Shown: positions 17,838-28,188 of the stretch, in pieces
Layout: each line of letters begins with the position of its first letter
Numbering within the stretch: position 1 is the first letter of the stretch
Origin: Bacteroidota bacterium
GTDB taxonomy: Bacteria > Bacteroidota > Bacteroidia > Bacteroidales > FEN-979
DNA: 64,000 nt
NCBI GenBank assembly: GCA_026391835.1
Contig: JAPLDF010000060.1
Location: 61,109-125,108, forward strand
Direction: 5' to 3'
Made by a program: the position numbers and the translations under genes
Notes under the pieces: generated by a model
The model's input: the letters and a program-made list of their open reading frames with translations, nothing else
What the model was told of the DNA's origin: nothing
Databases searched by the model: none

Positions 17838-17869
17838 CGCCCTGACCTTTCAGGGTTAAGTAAACCACC

Positions 17870-18637
17870 ATGAAGATAACATTTTTAGGTACAGGTACCT
17901 CCCAGGGTGTGCCGGTCATTGCCTGTGACTGCAAAGTTTGTAAATCCAATGACTTACGTGACAAACGGTTGCGATCATCCATCACCATTGAAAAAGATGG
18001 CTGGAGATTTGTGGTTGACTGCGGTCCCGATTTCAGGCAACAGATGCTGCGTGAAGATATCCGTTCCATAGATGCCATTCTCGTGACACACGGGCATAAG
18101 GATCACCTGGGTGGTTTGGACGATGTTCGCGCTTTCAATTATATCAACCACAGACCGGCCCAGGTTTATGCCTCCGGCAAAGTACAGCGCATCATAAAAC
18201 TTGAATTTGCCTACGCATTTGAAAAGAACCCCTACCCCGGGGTCCCTGAAATCGTATTGCACAGGCTGGTCAATAAACCATTTGACGTCAACGGGCAGAA
18301 AATCATCCCGATCCGGGCTTTGCATTACAAAAACGATCAGTATGTTTTCGGGTTCCGCATCGATGATTTCACCTACATTACGGATGCTGTAAACATCTCA
18401 GAAAAAGAGAAGAAGAAGATCAAAGGATCAAAAATCATTGTTCTGAACGCTCTCAGAAAGCAAAAACATTATTCTCATTTTAACCTTGAAGAGGCTCTTG
18501 CCCTGATGGATGAATTAAAACCTGAACAGGGCTACCTGACGCACATCAGCCACCAGATGGGCACCTATGCAAGCGTGAACCCGGAATTGCCCGGTAATGT
18601 AAAACTGGCCTACGATGGCCTCACATTGACTTTTTAA
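17870..18637 (+). CDS. MBL-fold metal-dependent hydrolase (PhnP-like)
   Basis: The 255-residue metallo-beta-lactamase fold shows the HxHxDH metal motif in VTHGHKDHLGG (about residues 65-75), an N-terminal LGTGTSQGVPV strand, and a Cys-rich insertion CDCKVCKS near residue 22, as in PhnP-type phosphodiesterases, where it binds a structural zinc. The distal Asp and His ligands are seen in TYITDAVN and YLTHISHQMG. PhnP cleaves cyclic ribose phosphates, but no phosphonate genes are nearby, so the substrate is unknown. The 3' end overlaps the convergent peptide-binding lipoprotein gene by 17 bases. Confidence 0.82.
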   Translation: MKITFLGTGTSQGVPVIACDCKVCKSNDLRDKRLRSSITIEKDGWRFVVDCGPDFRQQMLREDIRSIDAILVTHGHKDHLGGLDDVRAFNYINHRPAQVYASGKVQRIIKLEFAYAFEKNPYPGVPEIVLHRLVNKPFDVNGQKIIPIRALHYKNDQYVFGFRIDDFTYITDAVNISEKEKKKIKGSKIIVLNALRKQKHYSHFNLEEALALMDELKPEQGYLTHISHQMGTYASVNPELPGNVKLAYDGLTLTF

Positions 18638-20249
18638 CATGCTTGAGTGTCAGCAGGTTCATCGGGTTGTTCCCGATACCGCGGATGTTCTTCTGTACAA
18701 ACCGCAGCACCTGGTCATAGTACAGGATCACCACGGGAGCCTCATCCATCATGATCTCCTCCATCTGCCGGTAATAGCTGAACCTGGTTGAATCATCGGT
18801 TTCCGACATCGATTTTTCGTACAGGAGGTCAAAACCAGGGTTTGAAAAATGTGTATAATTTGGCCCTTTGGGGCAAAAATTCTTTGAATAAAACATGGAG
18901 AGATAATTCTCCGCATCAGGATAGTCGGCAATCCATGAAGCCCTGAAAAATGGCAGTTTCGCTTCCGATTTCATCTCCTTTACAGCGGCAGGCGGGTTTA
19001 CCTCGATTTTCAGATCAATCCCTATTGCCGAAACCTGGTGCTGGATATATTTACAAATGTCAAGGTAGTCGGAGGTTGAGGTCAGGGTTATTGCCGGGAG
19101 CCCGGCTCCCTCAGGATAACCTGCCGAGGCAAGCAACTGCCGTGCCCGTTCGGGGTCGTAATCATAGAAAACATGGGTTGAATCAAATGATGGCAAGCCT
19201 TTGGGCGTAATTCCCTGGCATCCCGGAATGCCGATATTGTTACGCAAATACCGGATCATTTTTCTCCGGTCAAATGCAAGGTTTATAGCCATCCTGACCT
19301 CTTTCACAGGAATCCTGCCTTTCATGCCCGGAACCGCCTGATCCACCATAAAGCCAAGGTATTCAGTGTTCAGGTAAGGCTGTGTCAGCAGGTTAATTTT
19401 AGAGACATATTTCGGCTGAAGGGCGCCCGCTTTCGTGAGCAGCTCGTCTTTATAGGTGGGATCGAGTCCCGACATAAGATCCAGGTTTCCTTTTATAAAT
19501 TCAAGGAACGCAGACTGCTTGTCGGGAACAAACGTAACAGACACCGCATCCAGGAACGGCAACCTCTCCCCGTTTTCAGTTTCAAAATAATTCTGATTTT
19601 TCAGCAGGACCAGCTTTACCCCTTCCTGCCACATTTTAAACCTGAACGGACCGGTACCAACAGGGTTCCTGCGGAAGTCCACGCCATAAAAAGCAATTGC
19701 TTCCCTGGGAACCACTGAACAATACTGCATGCTGAGCAACCGCAGAAATGGCGGAAATGGCTCAGCCAGGTGGATGGTAAATGTGGAATCGTTTAATGCT
19801 TCAAAAGCTTCATGTTCTGCTGCTCTCCTGATATTGTTGAACAACCATGCCCCCGGGGAAGCCACTTTGGGATCGATGATCCGCAGGAAGGAAAATACAA
19901 AGTCGCCTGCAACGACCCGGCGGCCTTTTGCACCCGGAAAAGCCGGGCTGTCGTGAAAAAAGACATCGGTGCGAAGATGAAATATATAATCCTGCCCGGA
20001 TTCCGAAATCGTCCACGATTTTGCAACGGCAGGCAGAACTTCCATCCTGTCATTCAATTGCACCAGCCCGTTGTACAGTTGATTGGTTGCCCAGATAATC
20101 GTTTGATCTTTTGCAAATGCGGGATCCAACGTCGTAATGTTCGCCGCTTCGTTGTATCGGAATACCGATTTCCCCGGTTGCTTTTCATAATTGGTACATG
20201 AACAGGCAAGCGAACAGAAAACCAGGAAAAGCAGTTTTGTCTGATTCAT
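18621..20249 (-). CDS. ABC transporter peptide-binding lipoprotein (SBP family 5)
   Basis: Periplasmic binding protein of about 542 residues of the oligopeptide/nickel group. It has a lipoprotein signal peptide MNQTKLLFLVFCSLACSC with the lipobox Cys near residue 18; the ATG at 20249 is chosen because it places the signal peptide at the N-terminus. The mature part shows the family pattern: a DPAFAKDQTIIWATNQLYNGLV region, RRNPVGTGPFRFKMWQEG, AINLAFDRRKMI and DYDPERARQLLASAGYPEG. No permease or ATPase gene is adjacent; partners must be elsewhere. The end overlaps the MBL hydrolase gene by 17 bases, tail to tail. Confidence 0.88.
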   Translation of the reverse strand: MNQTKLLFLVFCSLACSCTNYEKQPGKSVFRYNEAANITTLDPAFAKDQTIIWATNQLYNGLVQLNDRMEVLPAVAKSWTISESGQDYIFHLRTDVFFHDSPAFPGAKGRRVVAGDFVFSFLRIIDPKVASPGAWLFNNIRRAAEHEAFEALNDSTFTIHLAEPFPPFLRLLSMQYCSVVPREAIAFYGVDFRRNPVGTGPFRFKMWQEGVKLVLLKNQNYFETENGERLPFLDAVSVTFVPDKQSAFLEFIKGNLDLMSGLDPTYKDELLTKAGALQPKYVSKINLLTQPYLNTEYLGFMVDQAVPGMKGRIPVKEVRMAINLAFDRRKMIRYLRNNIGIPGCQGITPKGLPSFDSTHVFYDYDPERARQLLASAGYPEGAGLPAITLTSTSDYLDICKYIQHQVSAIGIDLKIEVNPPAAVKEMKSEAKLPFFRASWIADYPDAENYLSMFYSKNFCPKGPNYTHFSNPGFDLLYEKSMSETDDSTRFSYYRQMEEIMMDEAPVVILYYDQVLRFVQKNIRGIGNNPMNLLTLKHVKKSM

Positions 20250-20258
20250 AGGAGGCCA

Positions 20259-20266
20259 CAAAAATA
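20259..20266 (-). promoter_or_regulatory. Possible -7 element (TATTTTTG) for the peptide-binding lipoprotein
   Basis: TATTTTTG on the minus strand ends 10 bases before the ATG at 20249, which would give a very short leader. The sequence is T-rich, so a chance match is possible. Confidence 0.35.
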
Positions 20267-20319
20267 TTTGTTTTTTCAATATTAGCAAGTATAATGAAAG
20301 CCCCCAGATAAAAAAACAT

Positions 20320-20327
20320 TAATTTTG
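20320..20327 (+). promoter_or_regulatory. Bacteroidetes -7 element (TAATTTTG) for the M1 aminopeptidase pair
   Basis: TAATTTTG lies 33 bases before the ATG of the first M1 gene. The second M1 gene follows after 4 bases and would share this promoter. Confidence 0.5.
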
Positions 20328-20359
20328 TTTATTCTTTCACCAAACAAACCCAAAAGTCC

Positions 20360-22357
20360 ATGAAAATTCGTTTATCCCTCGCTACACTGTTTTTCTCAAT
20401 CCTGTTCCTTACCTACGCCCAGGATTTTTCAACCATGCCAGGTTCAGCATATTGTGCCAGGAAAAAGGCAGGATCTCCAAACCTTTCAAGCCGTCTTCTG
20501 AAATCAACTGCATCGATACCCCATTCTTTTGATGTGATTAAATATACCTTAAATGTTGATCTTTACAATTGTTATTCGGCCCCCTATCCGAAAAGTTTCA
20601 GCGGATCGGCAACCATCTCATTTAAAGTTGATTCTGCATTGAATTCGATCAAACTGAATGCAAAAAACTTCTCGATGATCATCGATTCCGTGCGGCTTGC
20701 CGGGGTCCTGTTCACGCATATCAATGATTACCTGACGATCCAGCTAAACCGCACCTACAATGCCGGAGAGTCGGCCAATGTTAAAATTTACTACCGGCAC
20801 CAGGATGTTCAGGATTCTGCTTTTTATTCAAATGCAGGAGTTGTGTTTACCGACTGCGAGCCTGAAGGCGCACGGAAATGGTTTCCCTGCTGGGATTCGC
20901 CTTCTGATAAGGCACTGCTCGACCTGACGGCAAAAGTTAAAGCGAATGTAAAGCTTGGTTCCAACGGGAGGCTGGCCGATTCAACCCTCAACGGTGATTT
21001 TCTCACATATCATTGGGTTTCAGATCAAAATATTGCAACCTACCTGGTTGCAATCACTTCAAAGGTCAACTACCAGCTCAACATCGGCTGGTGGCACAAA
21101 TTGAGCAACCCGGCCGACAGTGTTCCGTTCAGGTATTATTTTAACCTCGGAGAAAACCCTGCCCCGGTTATGGCCATCATGCCGGCCATGACATCGTGGT
21201 TTTCCCAGAATTTTATCGAGCATCCTTTTGATAAAAACGGATTTGCAACATTAAACCCCGACTTTGTATGGGGTGGAATGGAAAACCAGACCCTGACCAG
21301 CTTATGTCCGAATTGCTGGCAGGAAAGCCTTGCCGCGCATGAATTTGCCCACCAGTGGTTTGGCGACATGATCACCTGCAGTACATGGGCCGACATATGG
21401 CTGAATGAAGGCTTTGCCACCTGGACGGAGGCCTTCTGGTATGAAAGTTATGCAGGTTACGGAGCCTATAAATCCACCATCAACAACAACGCAAGTTATT
21501 ACCTTTCAAATAATCCCGGCTGGGCGATTTCCGATCCGCAGTGGGCAATAACAACCCCGTCGACGGACATTCTTTTTGACTATTATATTACCTATCTCAA
21601 AGGTTCCTGTGTGCTTCACCAGTTGCGTTATGTCCTGGGTGATTCCCTGTTTTTCCAGACACTGAAAAGCTATTGTGCAGACACCACACTTAAATTCCAC
21701 TCCGCCACCATTCATGACTTCAATGCCAAGGTAAACCAGGTTACCGGGGAAGATTACACATGGTTCTTTGATGAATGGATTTACCAGCCGAATCATCCGA
21801 TCTATCAAAATACCTATAATTTCCAGGATCTTGGCAATAACCAGTGGAAGGTGAATTTCTTTATGAAACAAATCCAATCCAATCCGTCCTTTTTTAAAAT
21901 GCCGGTTGAAGTATATATCCGGTTCAGCGATGCTACCGATACCACGATCAGGGTAATGAATGATGCCAATAACCAGCAATTCTACTGGCAGTTTGGCAAA
22001 CAACCCGTTTTTTTCAGGTTTGATAACGACAAGCAAATTGTATTGAAAGGCGGAAGTACCATTGTGGGTATCAATGAAGTGATGGCCAGCAGTGCCCATG
22101 TGTCGCTTTCACAAAATTCGCCCAATCCTGCCTGCAACTCAACACACATCTGCTATACAACCGATGCGAACATGGATGTAAAGCTCGAAATTACCGATGT
22201 CTATGGTGTTGTGCTGGCGCGCCCTGTCGATAAACAGCAACCGGCCGGCCGGTATGAGATCACCCTCGATTGTTCAACGTTTCCTGCAGGACAGTATCTT
22301 TATAAACTTTCGGCAGGAGATTCCAGGCTGGTTAAAAAATTCGTAATAATCAAATAG
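20360..22357 (+). CDS. Secreted M1 family aminopeptidase with type IX sorting domain (copy 1)
   Basis: The 665 residues begin with a signal peptide (to about residue 20). The N-terminal beta domain (about 50-240) is followed by the gluzincin domain with GGMENQT, the zinc motif HEFAHQWFGD (about 327-336) and the third ligand Glu in WLNEGFATW. The following domain contains FFDEWIYQPNHPIY. The last 85 residues (SQNSPNPACNSTHICY to KKFVIIK) form a type A sorting domain of type IX secretion. M1 enzymes release N-terminal residues from peptides. The next gene is a close paralogue 4 bases downstream, so the two are a tandem duplication in one operon. Confidence 0.9.
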   Translation: MKIRLSLATLFFSILFLTYAQDFSTMPGSAYCARKKAGSPNLSSRLLKSTASIPHSFDVIKYTLNVDLYNCYSAPYPKSFSGSATISFKVDSALNSIKLNAKNFSMIIDSVRLAGVLFTHINDYLTIQLNRTYNAGESANVKIYYRHQDVQDSAFYSNAGVVFTDCEPEGARKWFPCWDSPSDKALLDLTAKVKANVKLGSNGRLADSTLNGDFLTYHWVSDQNIATYLVAITSKVNYQLNIGWWHKLSNPADSVPFRYYFNLGENPAPVMAIMPAMTSWFSQNFIEHPFDKNGFATLNPDFVWGGMENQTLTSLCPNCWQESLAAHEFAHQWFGDMITCSTWADIWLNEGFATWTEAFWYESYAGYGAYKSTINNNASYYLSNNPGWAISDPQWAITTPSTDILFDYYITYLKGSCVLHQLRYVLGDSLFFQTLKSYCADTTLKFHSATIHDFNAKVNQVTGEDYTWFFDEWIYQPNHPIYQNTYNFQDLGNNQWKVNFFMKQIQSNPSFFKMPVEVYIRFSDATDTTIRVMNDANNQQFYWQFGKQPVFFRFDNDKQIVLKGGSTIVGINEVMASSAHVSLSQNSPNPACNSTHICYTTDANMDVKLEITDVYGVVLARPVDKQQPAGRYEITLDCSTFPAGQYLYKLSAGDSRLVKKFVIIK

Positions 22358-22361
22358 GTCC

Positions 22362-24308
22362 ATGAGATTTTCCAACCTGCTCACCTTGTGGTTTTTTCTC
22401 ACAGTCACAAACTGTGTCTGCGCATCAAATATTAGATATAACCCAGCAGATACCGCCCACTTTTATACCCTTCATAGTTATGATGTGCTGAAATACAGGC
22501 TGGAAATAAACCTGTACCAGTGTTTTCAAACCCCGTACCCTAAAACATTCATTGCCAATGAAGTGATTACGGTTAAAGTTGATTCTGCGCTTGGCTCAAT
22601 CCGGTTAAACGCAAACACGCAAAGCCTCGCAATTGATTCTGTCAGTTTGGCAGGCGTATCCTTTACGCACCTGGCAAACATCCTGGACATTACGCTTGAC
22701 AGAACTTATCAACCCGGCGAGGTACTGGATCTCAGAATTTACTACCAGCATAAAAATGTCAAGGATAACGGATTTTTTGTCTCATCCGGCTTTGTTTTCA
22801 CTGACTCTCCGCCGGAAGGTGCCAGGAAATGGATGCCGTGCTGGGATCGACCGTCAGACAAAGCAACCTGGGAGCTGGTCGCCCGGGTGCCGCTTTCGGT
22901 GCGGCTGGGTTCGACCGGGATCCTTGCCGATTCGGCTATAATTGCCGATACCATCATTTACCACTGGAAGAGTGATATCCCCGTATCAACCTACCTGATA
23001 ACATTCACTTCACGTACTAACTTCCTGGTTCATACGATCTACTGGCATAAATTGTCAAACCCGGCCGACAGTTTACCGGTTCGCATATATTATAAAAACG
23101 GTGAAAACCTGGCAATGATTGACAGTACAATTATTCCGCTGACAAATTTTTATTCAGCAAAATTCGGTGATTATCCTTTTGAAAAAATTGGTTTTGCAAC
23201 GCTTGACGGCAGCTTTCTATGGGGAGGCATGGAAAACCAAAGCATGGTCAACCTGATGCCCGGCGGATATGGCGACGCAGACCTGATCGCCCATGAACAT
23301 TCGCATCAATGGTTTGGCGACTTGATCACCTGCGGAACCTGGGCTGACATATGGCTCAATGAGGGTTTCGGAACCTACTGCCAGAACTTGTGGGTAGAGC
23401 ATGCTTCAGGTTACGAGGCATACAGGACCAGCATGAACACGCTTGCCGGTTATTATCTTGCCCATAACCCCGGATGGCCTGTATATCATCCCGAATGGGC
23501 CATACATACCCCAACCGGCAATACATTGTACAACCAGGCAATTACCTATAACAAAGGGGCCTGTGTGCTTTTCGAGTTGAGATATATTTTGGGTGACTCT
23601 GTTTTTTTCAAGGTAATGCATGATTATGCCACCGACACCAAATTAATGTTTAAAAATGCTTTCACAGAGGATTTTGCTGCGAAGGCCGCCGAGGTGTCCG
23701 GGCAGGACCTGGCCTGGTTTTTCAATGAATGGGTATACAGCCCAAACCATCCTGTTTATCAGAATACCTTTGATATTGACAGTTTGGGAGAAAGTTCATG
23801 GAGGGTTTCGCTGATCGTAAATCAAACCCAGACAAACACTGTGTTGTTCAAAATGCCGTTGGAGATAAAGATCAGTTTCAGCGATGCAACCGATACGATC
23901 ATCCGGGTGATGAATGATGAGAATCACCAGGAGTTCGGGTTTGTTTTTTCAAAACAGCCGAAGGACCTTGCATTTGATCCGTTCCGAAATATCCTGCTCA
24001 AGCAATCTGCCACAATTTATGGTGTAGGACCTGTCAAAGGAAATACCGGGTTTATGCTGAAACAGAATGAGCCCAATCCATTCAAAAATACGACCTTGAT
24101 TTCGTATGATATCGCAACCGGAAAACATGTTACCATCTCTGTTCTTGACAGTAACGGGAAAATACTGGATTGCCCTGTAAACCGGTTGCATGCCCCCGGC
24201 AGGTTTCGGTTCGAGTGGACCAACCCGGGGTTGTCGCCTGGAATCTATTTGTTAAGGATGGAAGCCGGTTCCTTCCTGGAAACCAGGAAAATGGTCATTA
24301 CCAGGTAG
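22362..24308 (+). CDS. Secreted M1 family aminopeptidase with type IX sorting domain (copy 2)
   Basis: Paralogue of the preceding gene with the same domain order over 648 residues: signal peptide (to about residue 22), beta domain, GGMENQSMVN, zinc motif HEHSHQWFGD, WLNEGFGTY and FFNEWVYSPNHPVY. The C-terminal sorting domain begins at KQNEPNPFKNTTLISYD and ends ETRKMVITR. The zinc motif differs from copy 1 at two positions inside HExxH (HEHSH instead of HEFAH), and the S1-pocket GGMEN stretch is shared. Different substrate preference is plausible but not shown. The gene ends 5 bases from convergent lon. Confidence 0.9.
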   Translation: MRFSNLLTLWFFLTVTNCVCASNIRYNPADTAHFYTLHSYDVLKYRLEINLYQCFQTPYPKTFIANEVITVKVDSALGSIRLNANTQSLAIDSVSLAGVSFTHLANILDITLDRTYQPGEVLDLRIYYQHKNVKDNGFFVSSGFVFTDSPPEGARKWMPCWDRPSDKATWELVARVPLSVRLGSTGILADSAIIADTIIYHWKSDIPVSTYLITFTSRTNFLVHTIYWHKLSNPADSLPVRIYYKNGENLAMIDSTIIPLTNFYSAKFGDYPFEKIGFATLDGSFLWGGMENQSMVNLMPGGYGDADLIAHEHSHQWFGDLITCGTWADIWLNEGFGTYCQNLWVEHASGYEAYRTSMNTLAGYYLAHNPGWPVYHPEWAIHTPTGNTLYNQAITYNKGACVLFELRYILGDSVFFKVMHDYATDTKLMFKNAFTEDFAAKAAEVSGQDLAWFFNEWVYSPNHPVYQNTFDIDSLGESSWRVSLIVNQTQTNTVLFKMPLEIKISFSDATDTIIRVMNDENHQEFGFVFSKQPKDLAFDPFRNILLKQSATIYGVGPVKGNTGFMLKQNEPNPFKNTTLISYDIATGKHVTISVLDSNGKILDCPVNRLHAPGRFRFEWTNPGLSPGIYLLRMEAGSFLETRKMVITR

Positions 24309-24313
24309 TATTG

Positions 24314-26779
24314 CTACTTTTCGTAAGTTAAATTCAATGGTGATTTTACCTTCTCTTTGAGCAGGGCAAGATCTTTGATCTCCTGCATTTCATCGATGTA
24401 GTGAAACGTAAGTCCCTGGATATACTCCGGCTTTATCTCTTCAATGTCCTTTTTATTCTCCTTTGATAAAATTATATCCGTCAGGTTTGCTCGCCGGGCC
24501 GCAAGCATTTTTTCTTTAATTCCGCCAACCGGTAAAACTTTGCCGCGCAGGGTGATCTCACCGGTCATGGCAAGTCGTTCGCGTACCTTGTATTGGGTAA
24601 ACGCAGAAGCGAGTGCTGTGAACATCGTGATCCCTGCCGAAGGTCCGTCTTTGGGCGTTGCTCCTTCCGGAACGTGAATGTGAACACTCCAGTTCTGAAA
24701 AACTCCGGGGTCGATGCCAAATGCGACGGAATGGGCTTTGAGATAAGCCAGTGCAATGGAGGCGGATTCCTTCATGACATCTCCCAGGTTCCCGGTCAGG
24801 GTAAGGTCGCCCTTTCCCCTGCTCAGGCTGACTTCAACGAAAAGAATTTCGCCTCCGGCCATGGTCCATGCCAGGCCGGTCACAACACCGGCAACATCGT
24901 TTGAAATGTATTTATCTGCCTGGAAAATAGGAATCCCCATGATTTTTTTCAGGTCTCCAGCAACCAGTTTCTTGTTGAATTTCTCACTCGAAACGATCGC
25001 CTTCACTTTGCTGCGGATGACCTTTGCAATGCTTTTCTCAAGCATCCGCACGCCCGATTCACGGGTGTAGTCTTCAATGATCCTGGTGATGAGTTCATCG
25101 CTGAACTGGAGCTGGTTTTTCTTGATTCCGTGATCCTGGAACTGTTTGGGCAGCAGGTGGCGTTTGGCAATTTCCACCTTTTCCTCGATCAGGTACCCCG
25201 GAATGTCAATTATTTCCATACGATCGCGCAATGCCGGGTGTATGGTGCTGAGTGTATTTGCAGTGGCGATGAACATGATCCTTGAAAGATCATATTCAAT
25301 TTCAAGGTAATTGTCGTAAAAAGCAATATTCTGCTCAGGATCAAGAACTTCAAGCAAAGCAGCCTGGGGGTCACCATTGATGTTCATCCCCATCACCTTG
25401 TCAATTTCATCCAGGACAAATACCGGGTTGGAACTTTTCGTCTTTTTCAGACTTTGCAGGATTCGTCCGGGCATTGCCCCGATATACGTTTTCCTGTGAC
25501 CGCGCAGTTCAGACTCATCGCGGAGTCCACCCAGCGACATCCTGGTATATTTCCGGCCCAGTGCCCTGGCAATGCTCTTTCCAAGTGATGTTTTTCCAAC
25601 ACCCGGAGGGCCGACAAGGCACAAAATCGGTGACTTGAAATCGCGTTTCAGCTTGATCACTGCAAGGTGTTCAATGATACGTTCTTTTACCTTTTCCAGC
25701 CCGAAGTGGTCCTCATCAAGAACCTGCTGTGCATGATGAAGATCAAGATTGTCAGGAGTATATTCTCCCCATGGAAGTTGTACCAGTGTTTCCAGGTAGT
25801 TGGTCTGGATAGAATATTCAGCTGCCATCGGATGCATCCGCTGGAGTTTGTTCATCTCCTTTTCAAAAACATCGGAAACCTCTTTTGGCCATTTTTTATC
25901 TTTGGCCTGTTCGCGGAGTGCATTGATTTCCTGTGAATTCGGGCTGCCGCCCAGCTCTTCCTGGATGGTTTTCAACTGTTGGTTGAGCAGGAAATCACGT
26001 TGCTGCTTGTCAAGATCGGTTTTTACCTTGTTCTGAATATGCTGCTTGAGGTCGGCAACCTGGAGTTCTTTTGTCAGGAGCGTCAGTACGAGGTTTGCAC
26101 ATTCGGTGATATCGGCGACCTCCAGCAGTTTTTGCTTTTCGGTGAGGTCAACGTTCAGGTTTGAAGAGATAAAATGAACAAGGAATGAGGGGGATTCAAT
26201 ATTCTTGATGGCAAATGCCGCCTCGGAAGGGATGTTGGGTGATTTTGTAATTATCTGGATGGCAAGGTCTTTCAGGGAGGCGATGAGTGCATTGAACTCC
26301 CCGTTGTCGGCCGGGATGACCACAGGAGCTTCAAAGGCGGTTACCGAGGCCATGATGTATGGCTCGGACTGGATCATCTCTTTCATGGCGAAACGGCGCT
26401 TACCCTGGATTATGGCAGTATTGCTGCCATCAGGCATCTGCAGGATCTTGATGATGTAAGCAACTGTCCCGATCTGGTTCAGATCATCAAATTCCGGATC
26501 TTCGACAGAGGCATCTTTCTGTGCCACCACACCAATCGTGCGGCTGCCCTTGTAATATTCGCGGATCAGTTTAATTGACTTGTCGCGCCCAACCGTGATC
26601 GGGATTACAACACCGGGAAAAAGAACTGTATTGCGCAGGGGAAGTATGGGGAGCAACTCGGGAACCTCCTCGGTATTCATTGCTTCTTCATCCTCGGATG
26701 ACAATAAAGGAATAAATTCGGTTTCAGAATCGATTAAATCAGAAAACAACAGTGTGTTAGGTCCCATAGGATTATCCAT
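24314..26779 (-). CDS. lon: ATP-dependent endopeptidase Lon
   Basis: The 821 residues carry the N-terminal substrate-binding domain ([20 protein letters not shown]), a coiled-coil region, the AAA+ module with Walker [10 protein letters not shown] and Walker B VFVLDEID, and the protease domain. The catalytic Ser is in PKDGPSAG and the Lys in [11 protein letters not shown]. Degrades damaged and regulatory proteins. The ATG at 26779 is chosen; a TTG nine bases upstream is possible. An acidic N-terminal extension of about 40 residues (rich in Ser, Glu and Asp) precedes the usual start of the Lon fold. The GlmU-like gene lies upstream on the same strand with an 84-base gap. Confidence 0.95.
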   Translation of the reverse strand: MDNPMGPNTLLFSDLIDSETEFIPLLSSEDEEAMNTEEVPELLPILPLRNTVLFPGVVIPITVGRDKSIKLIREYYKGSRTIGVVAQKDASVEDPEFDDLNQIGTVAYIIKILQMPDGSNTAIIQGKRRFAMKEMIQSEPYIMASVTAFEAPVVIPADNGEFNALIASLKDLAIQIITKSPNIPSEAAFAIKNIESPSFLVHFISSNLNVDLTEKQKLLEVADITECANLVLTLLTKELQVADLKQHIQNKVKTDLDKQQRDFLLNQQLKTIQEELGGSPNSQEINALREQAKDKKWPKEVSDVFEKEMNKLQRMHPMAAEYSIQTNYLETLVQLPWGEYTPDNLDLHHAQQVLDEDHFGLEKVKERIIEHLAVIKLKRDFKSPILCLVGPPGVGKTSLGKSIARALGRKYTRMSLGGLRDESELRGHRKTYIGAMPGRILQSLKKTKSSNPVFVLDEIDKVMGMNINGDPQAALLEVLDPEQNIAFYDNYLEIEYDLSRIMFIATANTLSTIHPALRDRMEIIDIPGYLIEEKVEIAKRHLLPKQFQDHGIKKNQLQFSDELITRIIEDYTRESGVRMLEKSIAKVIRSKVKAIVSSEKFNKKLVAGDLKKIMGIPIFQADKYISNDVAGVVTGLAWTMAGGEILFVEVSLSRGKGDLTLTGNLGDVMKESASIALAYLKAHSVAFGIDPGVFQNWSVHIHVPEGATPKDGPSAGITMFTALASAFTQYKVRERLAMTGEITLRGKVLPVGGIKEKMLAARRANLTDIILSKENKKDIEEIKPEYIQGLTFHYIDEMQEIKDLALLKEKVKSPLNLTYEK

Positions 26780-26872
26780 AAGTTTCAAAAAGTCAAAATA
26801 TCACATGCCCCGATAACATTTCAGGGTTTTCTGGAATGACAATAAATGTGCCAAGTAATTGTTGACTACCTT

Positions 26873-28063
26873 TTAGAGGTATTTGTTTTTCAGGGTAAGG
26901 TTGTAGACGTTTGTCAGGAGGTCCCTTTCAACTTCATCAAAGGTACGGCGACGGCGTTTAAAAACTATTTCCGCCACCTCCATCGCCTTTTTAATGCTGT
27001 AGTTGGTATGTCCGGCAGTGCCACCCCAGGAAAAAGATGGAATGAAATTTCGCTGGAAGCCCGATCCGAAAATGTTGGCGCTCACGCCTACGACAGTGCC
27101 GGTATTGAACATGGTGTTGATGGCGCATTTTGAATGATCGCCCATGATCAGTCCGCAAAATTGCAGATGTGTGTTGATGAATGTTTGTTTGCCGTAGCTC
27201 CACAGCCTTACGTTGTCGTATGTGTTTTTCAGGTTGGAGGTATTGGTATCAGCTCCCAGGTTGCACCATTCGCCGATGACCGAATGTCCGAGGAACCCGT
27301 CATGGGCCTTGTTTGAATAGCCAAACAGGACAGAGTTGTTCACTTCGCCACCCACGCGGCAAAACGGGCCGATGGTTGTAGGGCCGTAAATCTTTGCAGC
27401 CATTTTTACCTCGGCACCTTCACACAATGCGAACGGGCCGCGGATAACCGCACCTTCCATGATCTCGGTGTCCTTGCCAATATAGATCGGGCCGGTTGTG
27501 CCATTGAGAACTGCACACTCCACTTTGGCACCTTTTTCAACAAAAATATTTTCGGCGCCAAAAACCATATTGGTATCACTAAGTTTCTGCGACTTTCTCC
27601 CTTTTGTAAGCAAGGTGTAATCTTCTCTCAGGGCAATATCGTTTTTTGAGAAAATCTCCCATGTGTGGCTGATTTTGAGGGGTGCTTCGGACATCTGAAT
27701 CTCTTCAATGCCTTCAGAAGCAGTATCACCAAGGTTGTCGAGTTCCTCGGCCGTTACGTGCAGGGCAATAATGGTGTCTTTATAAACGATTGTTTGATTT
27801 GGCTGAAGGTTTTTAATGGCTTCAACTATTTCGTCATTTGGGCAGATTGAACCATTGATCAGCACGTTTTCCGCCATCTTGACAATCGGAAATTTGGGAC
27901 TGAGATAGCCGTCGGTCAGCGAGGAGGTTGGCGATTTCAGACGCTTTTCCCATTTTTCCCGGATGGTGAGAATCCCAATGCGGATATCCGAAACGGGCCG
28001 TGTGAAGGTCAGGGGCAGCAGGTTTGTCCGGACAATACTTTCGTCAAACAGTATGTAATTCAT
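26873..28063 (-). CDS. GlmU-like sugar-nucleotidyltransferase family protein with left-handed beta-helix
   Basis: Protein of 396 residues. The N-terminal half is a reduced nucleotidyltransferase-like domain (MNYILFDESIVRTNLLPLTF) without the GxGTRL pyrophosphorylase signature of true GlmU. The C-terminal half is a hexapeptide-repeat left-handed beta-helix (about residues 165-350; repeats such as VFVEKGAKVECAVLN, PIYIGKDTEIMEGAVIRG, AKIYGPTTIGPFCRVGGE). The family is common in Bacteroidetes and is usually annotated as a putative sugar nucleotidyltransferase or GlmU family protein; its true reaction is not known to me. A TAATTTTG promoter element lies 46 bases upstream of the ATG. Confidence 0.75.
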   Translation of the reverse strand: MNYILFDESIVRTNLLPLTFTRPVSDIRIGILTIREKWEKRLKSPTSSLTDGYLSPKFPIVKMAENVLINGSICPNDEIVEAIKNLQPNQTIVYKDTIIALHVTAEELDNLGDTASEGIEEIQMSEAPLKISHTWEIFSKNDIALREDYTLLTKGRKSQKLSDTNMVFGAENIFVEKGAKVECAVLNGTTGPIYIGKDTEIMEGAVIRGPFALCEGAEVKMAAKIYGPTTIGPFCRVGGEVNNSVLFGYSNKAHDGFLGHSVIGEWCNLGADTNTSNLKNTYDNVRLWSYGKQTFINTHLQFCGLIMGDHSKCAINTMFNTGTVVGVSANIFGSGFQRNFIPSFSWGGTAGHTNYSIKKAMEVAEIVFKRRRRTFDEVERDLLTNVYNLTLKNKYL

Positions 28064-28109
28064 TTTACAGCAGAATTATTGCAATTCATATATCAGTGGT
28101 TCGTTCATG

Positions 28110-28117
28110 CAAAATTA
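28110..28117 (-). promoter_or_regulatory. Bacteroidetes -7 element (TAATTTTG) for the GlmU-like gene
   Basis: TAATTTTG on the minus strand, 46 bases before the ATG at 28063 and just downstream of the L31 terminator. No exact -33 box at the standard distance. Confidence 0.5.
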
Positions 28118-28130
28118 GAAAATAAAACAA

Positions 28131-28170
28131 ATAAAAAAAGAGCCTCATGGTAAAATAGAGGCTCTTTACA
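28131..28170 (-). terminator. Intrinsic terminator after ribosomal protein L31
   Basis: A perfect 10-base stem (28137-28146 with 28158-28167; arms AAAGAGCCTC and complement) with an 11-base loop. On the minus strand it is followed by a run of T, 18 bases past the L31 stop codon. It separates L31 from the GlmU-like gene. Confidence 0.85.
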
Positions 28171-28188
28171 GAATATTGTCGTAATGGT

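Noticed and set aside
17870..18637. A phosphonate-degradation role for the PhnP-like hydrolase
   Set aside because: No other phosphonate genes are present and MBL hydrolases of this type are widespread with other roles.
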